NCBI GenBank assembly: GCA_036346405.1
Contig: CM070554.1
Location: 40,600,204 to 40,664,203, forward strand
DNA from: Phyllostachys edulis
Taxonomy: Eukaryota > Streptophyta > Magnoliopsida > Poales > Poaceae
Reading direction: 5' to 3'
Length of the DNA: 64,000 nt
The translations under genes and the position numbers were made by a program. The notes under the pieces are model-generated. The model made no database searches and was not told where the DNA came from. It worked only from the letters and a program-made list of their open reading frames with translations. Shown here piece by piece: positions 46,228 to 58,259 of this stretch (position 1 is its first letter; every line of letters begins with the position of its first letter).

Positions 46228-47015
46228 AACTCTTTCAACTTAGAGTAGATTAATTCTGTTGTGTTCAATACACTCTAGACATCCGTGAGGTTAGGCTCAG
46301 TATGAAATAATAATAACAATAAGGCAGATTCTCTGATGAGGCCAACTAACCACAGCGTAGACGAATTATGCTGAGTGCATAATCTATTCAAATAGTACCG
46401 CCCATAGAAGACGCGATCATCTTCACACACGTATAAACGATTATGAAAATTTAATGCAAATGAATCTTGGCTATTACCCTGTGAGTCGATGTTGCTAACT
46501 ACAGTGGCTCGCTTCTCATTAGGGTATCTCTAATAGTCTATTTATTATCGTTTTTTAACTATGCTACATCAACAAAATTTTACGTAGACGATAGAGGGGG
46601 AGGAGAGAGAGCATATGTCGTCTTTTTCTGAAAAAATTATTGTGCACGCGAAACAAAATATGATATATAAATCTACTCTAGTTGACATGTAGGTCCGTTT
46701 CAAAGAAATATTATAAAATATAAATGTTAGAGAGTATAGTAGAAACTATCTATTGAAAATATTGTCTCTAAAAATAATATAATATATATTAGAAACAATG
46801 TTATCGTTAACTATTGAATATATCGTTAGTACTCGAATGAGATTCCCTTTAATTAATTGAGAAGTACGAGGTGACACCTGTCGACCTAGAAACTGATGAA
46901 GCTGTCACTGGTAGCCTTTGTTGAACCGATGCCATCTCCACCGAGGTCCTTCCTTCCTAATCATATTCACCAACAGTAGCTTCCTCAGCCACCTAAGCGA
47001 CGGTGCTGCGTGTAT
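46228..47015. other. No identified feature
   Basis: AT-rich DNA without supported ORF. It sits between two MITEs. Confidence 0.5.
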
Positions 47016-47460
47016 CAGTGGCGGAGCCAAGATTTCGTCTATAGAGATATAATTTTTTTTGCGATTACAAGGAAGACATATATGCCCACTCTCCACCACA
47101 CACACGCGTGAATGCGTCTCATATCACATGTCTAGAAAGACGGAGGACGGAAATAAATCCGCGACCTGACAAAATATCTACTGAAAACGCACTCGTGTGT
47201 GCATAAAGGTGCGAACTTAAATGACATATTTCAATATAAAAGTTTAAATGACATAGTAAAGGTTCAAGTGGAACAAATTATATATTTCTAGTAAAATCGA
47301 CATCACAAAATATTGTTTATGTTGGTGGACTACTGACTATTGATTGCTAACTAGATATACATCTTGTGATAAAAATCAATATACAAAAATTTTAAAATAA
47401 TATTATAAAAATTTTAAAGGTGCAACTGTACCTCCGTAGTCTCACATGGCTCCGCCACTG
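47016..47460. mobile_element. hAT-superfamily MITE with perfect ends
   Basis: Perfect 14-bp terminal inverted repeats CAGTGGCGGAGCCA / TGGCTCCGCCACTG, flanked by a perfect 8-bp duplication GCGTGTAT (47008-47015 and 47461-47468). The 8-bp duplication and CAG...CTG ends indicate hAT. It is 445 bases with no transposase, so non-autonomous. Its interior is related to 24297-24480. Confidence 0.95.
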
Positions 47461-47468
47461 GCGTGTAT

Positions 47469-50400
47469 GGTCGATCATGCCTGGTGCATGACATGCCTCG
47501 CTTCCGCATGGACTCCTTAGGCTGCATTAATGACCGGCCATCTTTTTAATTGGCCCGATTGATGTCGTACATGGCGTAGTCTGCCCCCCAAGCCGAGTAA
47601 CACTCGCTGCTGGACTTATCAAGTAACTAATTGGGTCTTGTTGGTGTTGCCCGATTGAAGATACTAGAATGGGACCCGCGTGCGGATATGTTCGATGGTA
47701 GATAAGAGAGACAGTTAGTTGGCTATATTTTTTTTAATGAATGATGATTATATGAAACAATAGTGGTTATCGTGTTTTAGAAGTCGATTTAATACGTTGT
47801 ATGCCTCAAACTGTAAGTCTAAAATTCTAAGCATCAGGAAGCAGAAAAAATATAGAAAGTTGTTACATTCAAATAAGATACTCTAGCAGAAAGGTGTAAA
47901 GACAAAAACAGTTGAGATCTACAGAACGAATTTACGATGAATATGACAGGCAAGAGGCTATTAAATAATAGCTGTCCCAAAGCAACAATTTTTTTTTTCA
48001 GAAAAAGACATGTGATGGTACTACAAAAAACACTAATGAAACTAACTACCTTGAACTTGGCCTTGTCATTTTCTCAATGAAGGATTCCTGCACTTTTGTC
48101 TTGGATCATAACTACACAAGAATTTTCAAGCTCAATCGTAAAGTGAAAAAAAACAATTGAGATTTACAACATGAATGTTCATTGAATATGGCATGCAAGA
48201 GCAAGACCTTAGTAGTGTCAATTCACAAATATGAGTGCCAAAGATGATTGCCCAAAGAGATGTACCGTAAGGAAAGATCAATAAGGTGTTATTCTAAGGT
48301 GACATAATTCAAGATTCTGTCATCAAGGAGAAATAATAGGTGCTTTTCAAACTCCATATATAATGTAAAAGAGCGTGGGTTCAAATTAGCAATTTCTTTC
48401 CACAAGAAAGGGAAGTCTCAGGTAATCAGTTTCACATTATACATGAGTAAGGAGAAATAATAGGAAAACACTAAGGAAACTAATTACCTTAAACTTGCTC
48501 TTGTCATTTCTGAATGAAGGAATCATGTACTGCATCTTAGCTCATAACTACACAAGGATATTCAACCTCAATCGAAAGGCACAAAAAAAATTGAGATTTA
48601 CAACATGAATGTGTACTGAACATGGCATGCAGAGCGAGACCCTAATAGTCTCAACACACAAATATGATCGCTAAAGATGATTGCCCAGAAGATGTACCCG
48701 TAATGAACGATCAACAAGGTGTTATTCTAAGGTGATATAAGTCAAGATTCGCCATCAAGGAGAAATAAAAGGCGCTTATCCAATTCCATATACAACGAAA
48801 AGACCGTAGGTTAAAGGCATTTGTTTCCACAAGGAAGGAAAGTCTCGTAATCGTTTTGCACTATACATGAGTAAGGAGAAATAACCAAGGCTTTTCCAAT
48901 TCCATATATAATGTAAAAGAGCGTGGGTTCAAGAAATTTCTTTCCACAAGAAACTAAAGTCTAAGGTAAGCAGCTTTGCATTATACATGAGAATGAACTA
49001 ATCTCATTTTTTATAGATAGGTCATCTAGCTCTACAAAAAAGGCAATCGTCTAGAATGATGTGTGCCAACAATGCTACCGTACTATAAAGGCTTATCTCT
49101 AATGTACACTTACTCTCCATCAAGAATTTCATGAAGCCATCTAGAGAATGCGGTTACAAACTCGGATTGAGGGGAAATCAATCTCCGCAAGGTGAAGTAG
49201 GCAGAGAGTAAGTAAGATTAAATCACTATATGGAAAAACGATTCAGTACCTCTCCATCATCCGTGGTTGTCATCCACATATAACTAAGGAAGGAGAAATA
49301 AGCGATGATGGAGAAAAATTATAATGATGGATAGCGCCTAAGAGGAGAGCAGTACTATGAAAGCTTGGGAAAAAAAATAAAGAAGGACAAATGTATTCAG
49401 GGGTAACGATGGATCAGGTTCTATGTGGTAAGCAAGACAGTAGAGCGTATCGATGACAGTAATATCGTAACTATTTATAATCTAAAATAGGTGATAAAGA
49501 TGAGTCTAAAAGCTAAACACATATGGATGAGTCTTGAATGGCCGCTTTGTAACACTGAATTGATCGTATAGTTGCAGTACAGAATGTAGTGGGCTAAAAT
49601 AGCTAAAGACAGAAAATTTGCATGTATTAGAACAGAATAGATTCAATGAATGACAGGTAAGCAGCATATGTGTGTAGATGTAATGAATAGCAAATTCAGT
49701 ATATATGGTTTCTGAAACGAAAAAAGGGGCTTGTATGATGGAACTGTATATCGTGGAGTTATAGGAAAGGGACAAGTGTTTGTACATGTATGTTCTAGGT
49801 ACTTTATGCACAGTAGTTGTTGTAGCACTCAATAGAGAGATAAAAAAATGAAATACTAAATAGGAGATCTGTCAAAATAGATAGAAACCTGTAATAGTGA
49901 TTCTAGCGTTGAATGTTGGTGTTGCAATTCAGTTGATTGTATATTAGCATACATGTCAGATGGTGGCTCTAGGTTAGCCCCGGGTAACAGGACCCTTGGT
50001 TGCACCCGGTGAAACAATGCACGAAGATAGAGACCGCTGAGAAGCAAAGGAGATACAAAATCTCGGGTTAAACAGTTGCAAAAGTAAGAGTTTCAGGTAA
50101 CACATTTGTGGTCTGCATGCACATTTTTGATTGAGCAAGCCAAAGGAGTAAACAAACCCTTAAACATAGAAAAAACTAGAACTTTGATAATATGAAATTA
50201 CTGGATATCATAAATAGGAAACATGAGACAACCTCTATTTCCCACTGAGCTTTTAGTCCATAGCACACTAACACATAGTAATAATCGATCATTCCCTATA
50301 TCAGCTTGCACATTCGATATGGAAAGTGTGATTTGTTAGCAAAAGTAGTAATTGCAAATTCATTGGTTTTCATGGTAGCAACAGGACCTTTGAGAGGATT

Positions 50401-51768
50401 ATGAACTATGTCCTAGCAAATCTGAAAGCCCCAGTTTCGCTAACTTTGGATATAACCACATAGGATGGAAAATGCTAAGCATGCTTTGCATTAACAAAGG
50501 ATATTCTAGATATATCTCTTACATACATTTTCTAGATACACATGTAACGGGTCAAGTAATATGTGATACAACAGCACGAAACCTGTGTTCTGGAGACATC
50601 ATATTGTGTAACAAAAAAACATGAAAAAAACTTATTACAATTTCTCCATGTTGGGAACAATAACCCTCATCAAAGGATGCAACCAAGAATCACACAGGAA
50701 ATCAGATTGGTAGATGTTTATAGCACAAAATCCAAGACCACAGACTAAACATCCAGAATTCATCACCTGGCGCCAACTGACGAAGATGGAAAAGCACCCA
50801 CATATTTGGGATTTCATCCACAGACTTGGGTGCATGTCCTGCGTGGAAATCAATACCCAATGAGCTTACGTCTATTTTTTTTTCCTGTTACGCTTAGAAA
50901 CGTTGACATGTAAAACTAACTAAGGGTGGTACCCGGACTCATTTCTTTTCTCGATAATTTCCTTATATTAGTTTTGAAATCATTCTAATCACCGCCTTTT
51001 AGACACCATGATTAGCCATCTGTTATCTTGTAATTTGAAGTGTTACCTATTCCCATGGCGCTTAAAAGACAACTTGCTAGTCACGCTAATCATCACGAAG
51101 CATGCATTAACATGGGAATTTTCATTTTCTTGAAACAATTATACAAAGAGTGGTTGTCGACTCCATCGTTAGAAAGTATCATCATTAATAAGAACTACAT
51201 GATGACAAAGAAGTCCGTGACATTAAATGGAGCTACATGCTTGCACAACAAGACCTACCGATCATAGTCAATTGGATTTTTTTATATCAAAGTTCATCAA
51301 ATGACAATATTAACATCAGCGATTCATCAGAACTACCTAATGCTCGTAAAAATACAAAAGCGATATACAAAACGATCTAAAAGGATATCGCTATAGCTCA
51401 CATCAAAAAACACAATGTTCTTGTTTGCATATTGCATATCTATCATTCCCATCAATAGCATCAGAACTCATCCGTAGGTTTAAACTTTCATCAGAATGAA
51501 GCAATCAAAGCAGAGTGCACCATTTCGCTACAACATAATATCGATGGACACATAACAATATGGTCACATACCTCAAGAATTATGTAGAAATTTTCTTCAA
51601 CCGCTTTCTAAAGTTTTCCACCTCTTTCATCGTGCCAACTCCATCACCGATAATTCCCAAGCATAAGTAACAACCAACACCAATCAATTCGATCCTAGAC
51701 AATATCTTTGTTCTAATGAAAGATCCCGATCTCCCTACAACAAAATTAGCATCTACCAAAATTAGTAA
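47469..51768. other. Intergenic DNA, no convincing gene
   Basis: Contains the ~0.44-kb tandem repeat (48035-48960, listed separately) and otherwise AT-rich unique DNA. ORFs are under 110 codons and have no domain. Confidence 0.5.
48035..48960. repeat. Tandem repeat, ~0.44-kb unit, two full copies and a partial
   Basis: Unit 1 starts near 48037 (GAAACTAACTACCTTGAACTTG) and unit 2 near 48477 (GAAACTAATTACCTTAAACTTG). Shared phrases run throughout: ATTGAGATTTACAACATGAATG, AAAGATGATTGCCC, AAGGTGTTATTCTAAGGTGA and GTGGGTTCAA...TTTCCACAAG. The closing part of the unit recurs a third time at 48893-48990. No coding content. Confidence 0.85.
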
Positions 51769-52660
51769 ATGATTCTGGTGAGGGGAGCCGAGAAGGGTTG
51801 CGGTAGGCAAAGTAGCTGGAGGGTAGGGGACAGAGAAGGAAGGCGTGATAGGGGGTGGAGAGCAGTGGGGAGGCCCCTCATAGCTGCTTGGGGAAAAGAT
51901 GGGAGGATGGTCGACCCAGCTGCGCCACCATCACCGGCATCATTGGGGCCTTGTTTCCTGAGGACCTCCAGCCAGGGGGAGCGAGAGGGAAAGGCGGGCA
52001 GGAGCTCTGGCCAGAAGTAGTGAGAGGGGAGGACAGCCGCAACGGGAGGAGAACTGTGGTACTAGATCAGTGGTGGACGGAGAGGGAGGAGATGGGAGGT
52101 GGGCCGGCCTCAACCCGGGTGCCACCATCAAGAGCACCCGCCTAAATCAAAACCACCCAGGGAGAGGAGAGGAAGGAGGCGGACTCAGGCGGTGCCTACA
52201 AAGGCGGGTGCAGGAGGCCGGGACGACGCGTGTGGGAGGAGGAGGCTGCACTGGGGTAGATCGAGCGGGCGGCGGGGGAGGAGGTAGACCGAGGGAGTGG
52301 CGGTGGAGGAAGGGGGTAAGACGGAGCGAGCGGTGGCATTCGGCAAGGGAAACCCAGTGAGCGGCGGTGGGAGAGGAAGAGGGAGGGGCTAGAAGGCAGA
52401 GGGGAATGGAGCGAGGATATGAGGGGAGGAGCAGTGCACGGGACGAAGCAAGTAGGTCGAGGTGGCAGCGGGGGAGGAAGGGGAAGAAGGTTCGAGATGT
52501 AGACGCCTTTGGGGCGACGTGGACGCACGAGTGGTGCTCCTTCCCATCAAGCGCACTGGGCGGATCGGGGGGGGGGGCTCGAAGGCGAGCGGGGTCGATC
52601 GGATGGACGCCGTTTTTCTAGTGACATGGCTAGCGCGAGGAGGGGTGCTTTCCTCCGGTT
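51769..52660. other. Purine-rich, GC-rich block of unknown nature
   Basis: The + strand is dominated by GGAGGA/GAGAGG purines. Overlapping ORFs on both strands (for example 52196-52528 minus and 52070-52360 plus) are Pro/Arg/Gly-rich composition artefacts. A CpG-rich first exon or a TE terminus are both possible. I found no domain, splice site or TIR. Confidence 0.35.
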
Positions 52661-52867
52661 ATTAAATTAGGTAATATGTGGCGCAACTTGCCCCCAAAGC
52701 GTATATGTTGTTTGACTGATCGCCCTAGACGATCAATTATTTCCTAAGTATCTAGTTTAATTCATGTTACAATTATACTATTTTTGTATTAATTATTATT
52801 TAATCACCCATATATTGCAAGAATGGTATTTGTTGAGCATATCATAGGTGATAGGTGCAAATCAGAA

Positions 52868-54249
52868 CATCCCATATCCCATTGTTCTTTTACTAAAAAT
52901 AAAATTATTAATTTATTGGATTTTCCAAAATTTAAAAGAGTTTTCTTGAATTTTTCGGATTAATTTTTTTCTTCCTATTTTCCGAAATAAAAACTAAATC
53001 ATGTGCAAAGTTAAAAACAAATTTATGTTGAAAATAATTTTATTAAGCTCAAAGTGCCTCAAGGAATTTCTATGAATTTTTCTAGAATTTTTGAACTCTA
53101 TTTGGTATTTTATAAAGTCCTTTATGTATTTATGTATTATAAAAATCTGAAAATCTATTTAAATCTCCCAAAATCCCCACAGGCTGAAATCCTTCTCTTC
53201 AGCCTGTTTTCTCCTTCTTTCTAGGACAGCCCACTCCTCTTTTTCCCTCTCCCCGCCTAACCGAAGCCCACTTCTCCTCACCATGCCACCGCTTTCTATG
53301 GTCTGCTCCTCCTCTCTACGTCTGACCTCCCTCATCCTATCTCTCTCTCACCGCCACCAGGCTTGGGCATCAATCGCCTCCTTCCTTTCTCCCTTTCTTC
53401 GCCAGGTGGGGCCCGCTTGTCTGGTAGTCCCCAACCTCTAGCCTCGCCGCCATGGCTACGCCTCGGAGCACATAAATGTCGACCGTTTCTCCCCCGTTTC
53501 TTGCGCAATCAAGTGCATTCAAGAGCCCACTCCCCCCGTATTTCATTCTGGCCATTTCCCTCGCCTTAAACTGCCTTAACGCCGCGATTGTGTCACCACC
53601 AACTCCGGCGAGAAATGCGCGCATGTTCCTCGCTAATCAGTGCCCCCTTGCCCCTATAAAAGGGCGCACCGAGACCACATTCTTACACTTATCCTCTCAC
53701 CGCAAGCTCGAGTTCTGTCCCCTCTCCTCTCGCCGGATGTGGCACGACAATACCGACGATGATGTGGTGGCAGCGGTGACATTGATGGCGGAGTGAGCTC
53801 GGGTGCGGCAGCTCTTGGTGCTTCGGTGGTGCCCGAGGAGAATGAGGAGGAGCACTGGCTCGACGGCAATGCAACGAACGTAAGGAAAGGCTCGGGAAGA
53901 CTTGAGAGCGACGGAGACTCCGACGAGAAGAAGTTGACCGGCGGCGGAGAAGAAACATGGCGACGGTAGTGTGTTGATCGAGAGAGAAGGAGAAAGGAGG
54001 GAAACAGACGAGAGAGGTTTGGAACATGTGGTGACACACAAGGAAGGCACGGGGGCTCACTGAGGACGCAGATCGATGTTGGGCCGGCAGCTAGAGTTTG
54101 AGGAGGAAGTGGTGGCGGCGGCTCGGTGGTTCTTCGGTGAAGACAAAGGAAGCACTGTGTAGAATGTGGAAGCGTGACTCCGAAGGCGAAGGCGGGAGGA
54201 GGACCAATGGTGATAGACTTTGACGACGCAGGCCTTTGGCGGTGGCTTT
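52868..54249 (+). repeat. Gypsy LTR fragment, truncated by CACTA copy 2
   Basis: Begins near ACATCCCATATCCC and follows the Tekay-like LTR layout: an AT-rich first part (CTCAAAGTGCCTCAAGGAATT..., against CACAACGCCTTTGAGAATTTC at 42800), then CCCCTATAAAAGGGCGCACCG, which matches CCCAATAAAAGGGAGCACCG at 34739. The TATA box is at 53656-53662. The rest of the LTR is missing at the CACTA boundary. ORFs here are incidental. Confidence 0.6.
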
Positions 54250-56200
54250 CACTACTACATAAAGGCTAATACTGGACGCCTCATCACAGATGGTTTACCA
54301 AAACCGCTCAGATAAATACAATCACGATAGTTTTGGTTTAGCGACCGCTCGTGTTATTGGCCGCACTAAAATCGCTCGTGAAGAAGTAATATCACAGATG
54401 GTTCATTTGAAAACCGTCTATGAAGTATCACAGACGGTTCTTGTTCAGAACTGTCTGATACTTCACAGATGGTTTTCAACATGAACCGTCTGTGACTTCC
54501 CATCCTCATCACAGATGGTTTGTATTAAAAACCATCTGTGATAAGTATTTCTGATTTTACCATAGCCTGAAATAACTAACTCTCGATTTTACCATGGCTT
54601 GAAATAACTAACACTCGATTTTAGCATGGCTTGAAGCCCTACTGCTGCACCCAATCCTCTTTCGCAGAGTGTTTGGCAAGGCGATGGCTTGCCGCCAGAG
54701 GGCTTGGCGGGCGCGCATAGGATTGGCTGCCCAAACCCCATCATGCACAAAATCCTCTGCAGTGGTAGGGTTTGGCAAGGCGACGGCTTGTCGCAGAGGG
54801 CTTGGTAGGGGCGTGGCATAGGATTGGTTGCCCAAACCCTCAAGGCACCTAATCCTCTACTGCAGTAGGGTTCGGCAAGGCCTGCCAGAGGGTTCAAGCG
54901 GCTACACGGCTTGCCACGGTAGGGTTTGGCGAGGCACGACTTTCGCGCAGTAGGGTTTGGCAGGCAACGGCTTGTCAGCAGTAGGGCTTGGCGATTAGGG
55001 CGGCAGAGGATGGGGTGCCACGGCAGAGGGGCTGCAGAGGATGGGGTACCATGGCGGGGGCATGACAGGATTGCTGCCTGACAGGACGCAAAGAGAGGAT
55101 TAGGCGCCATGACAGAGACACGACAGAGGATTGGCATTTCAAGTCATGGTAAAATCAGAGAGTAAGAAAAATTCCAAGCCATGGTAAAATCAGATAGTTT
55201 TTGTATGAAACCATCTGTGATATGTGCTCACAGACGATTTTTGTATGAAACCATCTGTAATTCGCAGCACAGGAGTTCGGATAATTTTGAACATGTGTGC
55301 GGGAGGCAAAATATTATAGCCACCCCAGCCTTGTCTTCCATCATCGTCCCTTTCCTCCCACACCGAAGCTCCGTGACCACCTCGATTCCCCATCGCGGTT
55401 TGGCGAGAGACACATGACGCAGCGAGGAGGAGGAGGGATGCGGAGGAGCTCTTTGCCTGTCGCAGGAGGTAGACTGCCAGAAGGTACGTGTACATCCCCA
55501 AAACATACACAATTTGTTGGATGTTTGTTGTAAATAAAATTATCTTAATTTTGTGTTACCTATGGTCGAAGCGCCGCCGAAGGTTTTCAGTCATCCCTCC
55601 TTGCCGACGAGCTTGAGTTGAACTCGACGACATGTAAGAACATCTTGTGATATGTTGGTGAGGTACATAGAGGATCTCACAAGACCAATCCATGAATCTG
55701 ATGAGTTCTTCAGGAGCTTGGAGGCATAGATGGTTTCTAGCTAGTTTAACTTTGTAACTTTATTCTTTTTTTCCCATTCGAGGGGATGTTGTGAAACCTT
55801 TTGGTTTCCCTTTCCTATAATGTGTTTGCCATCATAATTTTAATTGGATTTTAGTTGTCTTGCTAGAGGTTGCATATGGAAACTACTGTCAAGAAATTGA
55901 TTGGTTTGGCTCAAAATCCGATTTTTTTTGCAATAGAAAAACTATCATAGACGGTTCTGAACAAGAACTGTCTGTGGTAATTTCTTATCACAGACGGTTC
56001 TTGTTCGTAACCGCTATAAAATAGACTATCATAGACAGCTTTTGAAGAAGAATCGTCTATGATAGCTTTTTTCACGCAGCGGTTCAAAAACCATCTCGTG
56101 ATGACCTCATGTCATCAATGACCCATAAAGTCGACGGCTCATGAAACCGCTCGTGATGACGCGTTTTAAACCGCTTGTGAAGACCTTTTCAGTAGTAGTG
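54250..56200. mobile_element. Non-autonomous CACTA transposon, copy 2
   Basis: The left end is CACTACTACATAAAGG; the right end reversed is CACTACTACTGAAAAGG. Both ends carry subterminal CACAGA(C/T)GGTT repeats in both orientations. The interior matches copy 1, but copy 2 has an extra ~0.5 kb (54620-55140) inside the TTTTACCATGG palindrome. No transposase. The flanking triplets are TTT and ACC, so no target duplication survives. Confidence 0.88.
54620..55140. repeat. Copy-2-specific insert with short tandem repeats
   Basis: Repeats around GTAGGGTTTGGC, GGCTTG and CATAGGATTGG..GCCCAAACCC. It lies between inverted TTTTACCATGGCTTGAAA and TTTCAAGTCATGGTAAAA. The equivalent palindrome in copy 1 (about 21310-21375) has no insert. 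The minus-strand ORF here (54589-55137) reflects the repeats. Confidence 0.7.
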
Positions 56201-56780
56201 ACCATGGTGTGTAGACGTAGCACCATAGCATGTAGACGTAGCACCATGGTATGTAGACGGCTTGGCTCGTATGAGTAGACGATCTCGGTCTAATCGGGAA
56301 TATGGTAGTGTAGTAGCCGAAAGTCCTATCGGAGAAGATGTGGTTGAAGGAGAGGATGCAGTGCAGTGGGTCGAAGCATTGGTTGCATCCTCAGGGTTGT
56401 TGTCCTCATCATCCTCCCTTTCTTGAATTTGAGTCGTTCTCGACTCAATCGTTTTCTCCAAGTCATCACTTTCCTGCAAAAGGTTAGTGGCAATAGGAGG
56501 CAAAGAAACATGCATATATTCTAATGGACACAAAGATTCTTTGTAAACCATAGTATGGCATTCAGATTCATGTTTTTTCAAATCAATGCAATCAGATTTT
56601 GTAGCTAACATAACATGAACTTTCAATTTAATTTCACTTGGAGCTATAATCTTATGATCATCTTTCCTCTTCTGATGACTTGTTCTCTCAGTTCTTTCTA
56701 ATTCATCCTTTAATATTGCAGCAGGAGACATTGGAAGCAAATTGATTTTCTTTTCTTTATATGTGAAAGTATAATGATTA
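56189..56780 (-). pseudogene. Gypsy ORF after the protease, with replaced pol region
   Basis: Frame starting near 56780 reads HHGRSNHYTFTYKEKKINLL then PMSPAAILKDEL, which normally links protease to RT in Gypsy elements. It then has a hydrophilic tail (EREDDEDNNPEDATNASTHC) and a Ser/Thr-rich stretch instead of RT. The end is a short repeat around CATGTAGACGTAGCACCA. It runs to the CACTA terminus. Confidence 0.65.
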
Positions 56781-56825
56781 GATCTACCATGATGTTCAGT
56801 ATTCTATCATATTGCTAAGGTCTAC

Positions 56826-57311
56826 CTAACAATAACGATCATGCTTACATAGGTACAACATCGCAATCAACATAGTCATGATATGATCCAATAGAAAATG
56901 TACGTGTACAAGTTTAGTCACCTTCAACTTACCACAAGAATTCAGCCATTGAATGTAGTAAGGATGAGGGTGTTGAGCTGTGGTCAAGCCAAGCTTCTCG
57001 ACCGTGTCGGTACTAGCAAGATTGTTGCAACTTCCGCCATCGATGATGACTTTGCATGAACATTCATTGATGACGAACTTTGATTGAAACAAGGTATGGC
57101 GTTGATTTTGTTCAGCAAGCTCCATTTGAGTACTTAGCACATGCTGGACTACTAGGCTTTGGTAGTTGTCAGATGTCTCATGGCCTAATTGTTCTTCCTC
57201 AATTTCATCAGCTGCATTATTAGTTGCAACCAAAACATGTTCTTCCTCAATATCGCTAGCTGAAGTGTACTCACCATTGTCCTTGATAAGTAAAGCTCGC
57301 TGATTGGACAA
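56826..57311 (-). pseudogene. Gypsy aspartic protease
   Basis: Contains CKVIIDGGSCNNLASTDTVE, with Asp-Gly in the catalytic position, then KLGLTTAQHPHPYYIQWLN and KVTKLVHVHFLL, the standard order of this Gypsy protease type. The upstream part is an acidic linker (ASDIEEEHVLVATNNAADEI). After VHFLLDH the frame degrades before the next ORF. Confidence 0.82.
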
Positions 57312-57318
57312 TCACAAA

Positions 57319-58001
57319 TCAAGTTCCCAAATCCTTTGCAACAGTGACATTGTACATCTTTAGATCTCCCTGTAGAAGCAACGAAAGAAGCACTTTTTGT
57401 AGGGACTTGTACGTTTGCTGATTTGCTTGCATCAAGGACATGTGCGTAGTGGAAGGAGCAACATGGGGTACACGGCTTGAGGAGGGTGTATCTCGGCCGT
57501 AAGTGGAGAAAGGTGCCATGTGTTGTTCTTTGAATTGGCCGATTCGCAAAAAGATCCTCCAATATTGCATCTAGAGCGAGATTGTCAACCCTGCACTTCT
57601 CTTTCAACTTTGCAAGCAAGATGGAACAAATCGGTGATAGAATTATATTCTTTATAATCAAGCATGTCTTGAATTTCACAGTTTAATCCTCCCAAAAATC
57701 TAGCCGTCTTAGCATTTTCAGTTTCTTCCAAACCACAATGCAACAAACCAGTTTGTAATTCTTGATAATAGTCCTCTACAGAAGTATTACCTTGTCTTAA
57801 GCGCTGCAATTTATTAAGAAAATCATGTGAATAATATGAAGGTACAAACTTATGTCCCATTACTCTCTTCAAAGCACTCCATGTTCTAGGTATGTCCTGA
57901 TGAGTACGATCATATTCACTCCACCAAATAGATGCAAAATCAGAAAACTCACTAGTAGCAAATTCTAACTTTCTTATCTTCAGGGAATTCATGACAAGCA
58001 A
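57319..58001 (-). pseudogene. gag: Gypsy gag and zinc knuckle
   Basis: The gag domain starts at or above 58001: FASIWWSEYDRTHQD, WSALKRVMGHKFVPSYYSHD, LNKLQRLRQGNTSVEDYYQE and ARFLGGLNCEIQDML. A frameshift near 57585 leads to a second frame with a CCHC-like knuckle (CHCCKGFGNLICDC) whose His is Asn. The N-terminal gag part upstream (about 58000-58260) is also broken. Capsid role inferred from family. Confidence 0.85.
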
Positions 58002-58259
58002 AATTTTCTTCTACAGAAGCTCCTATGTGAGACAAGCATCAGGATTATATTTTCTAGCAAAAGAAGGCATAGTGAATTTAATTTTACCAAATGCATCATT
58101 ATTGTCACGTACCTGACGTTGATTTCTTCCCATACCTTGACGATTGTTACGAAGTCGACCATGGTTGCGATCATTGTGAACACCGAATCCATCGGTTTCC
58201 GTATCAGTAGTGTAGTTGTTCACGCCTTCTTTTCCACCACATCCGCCCAAGAGTGGCAA

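Noticed and set aside
53363..54060. Ser/Pro-rich ORFs near a TATAAAAG box
   Set aside because: The region matches the Gypsy LTR layout, so the TATA box is the LTR promoter.
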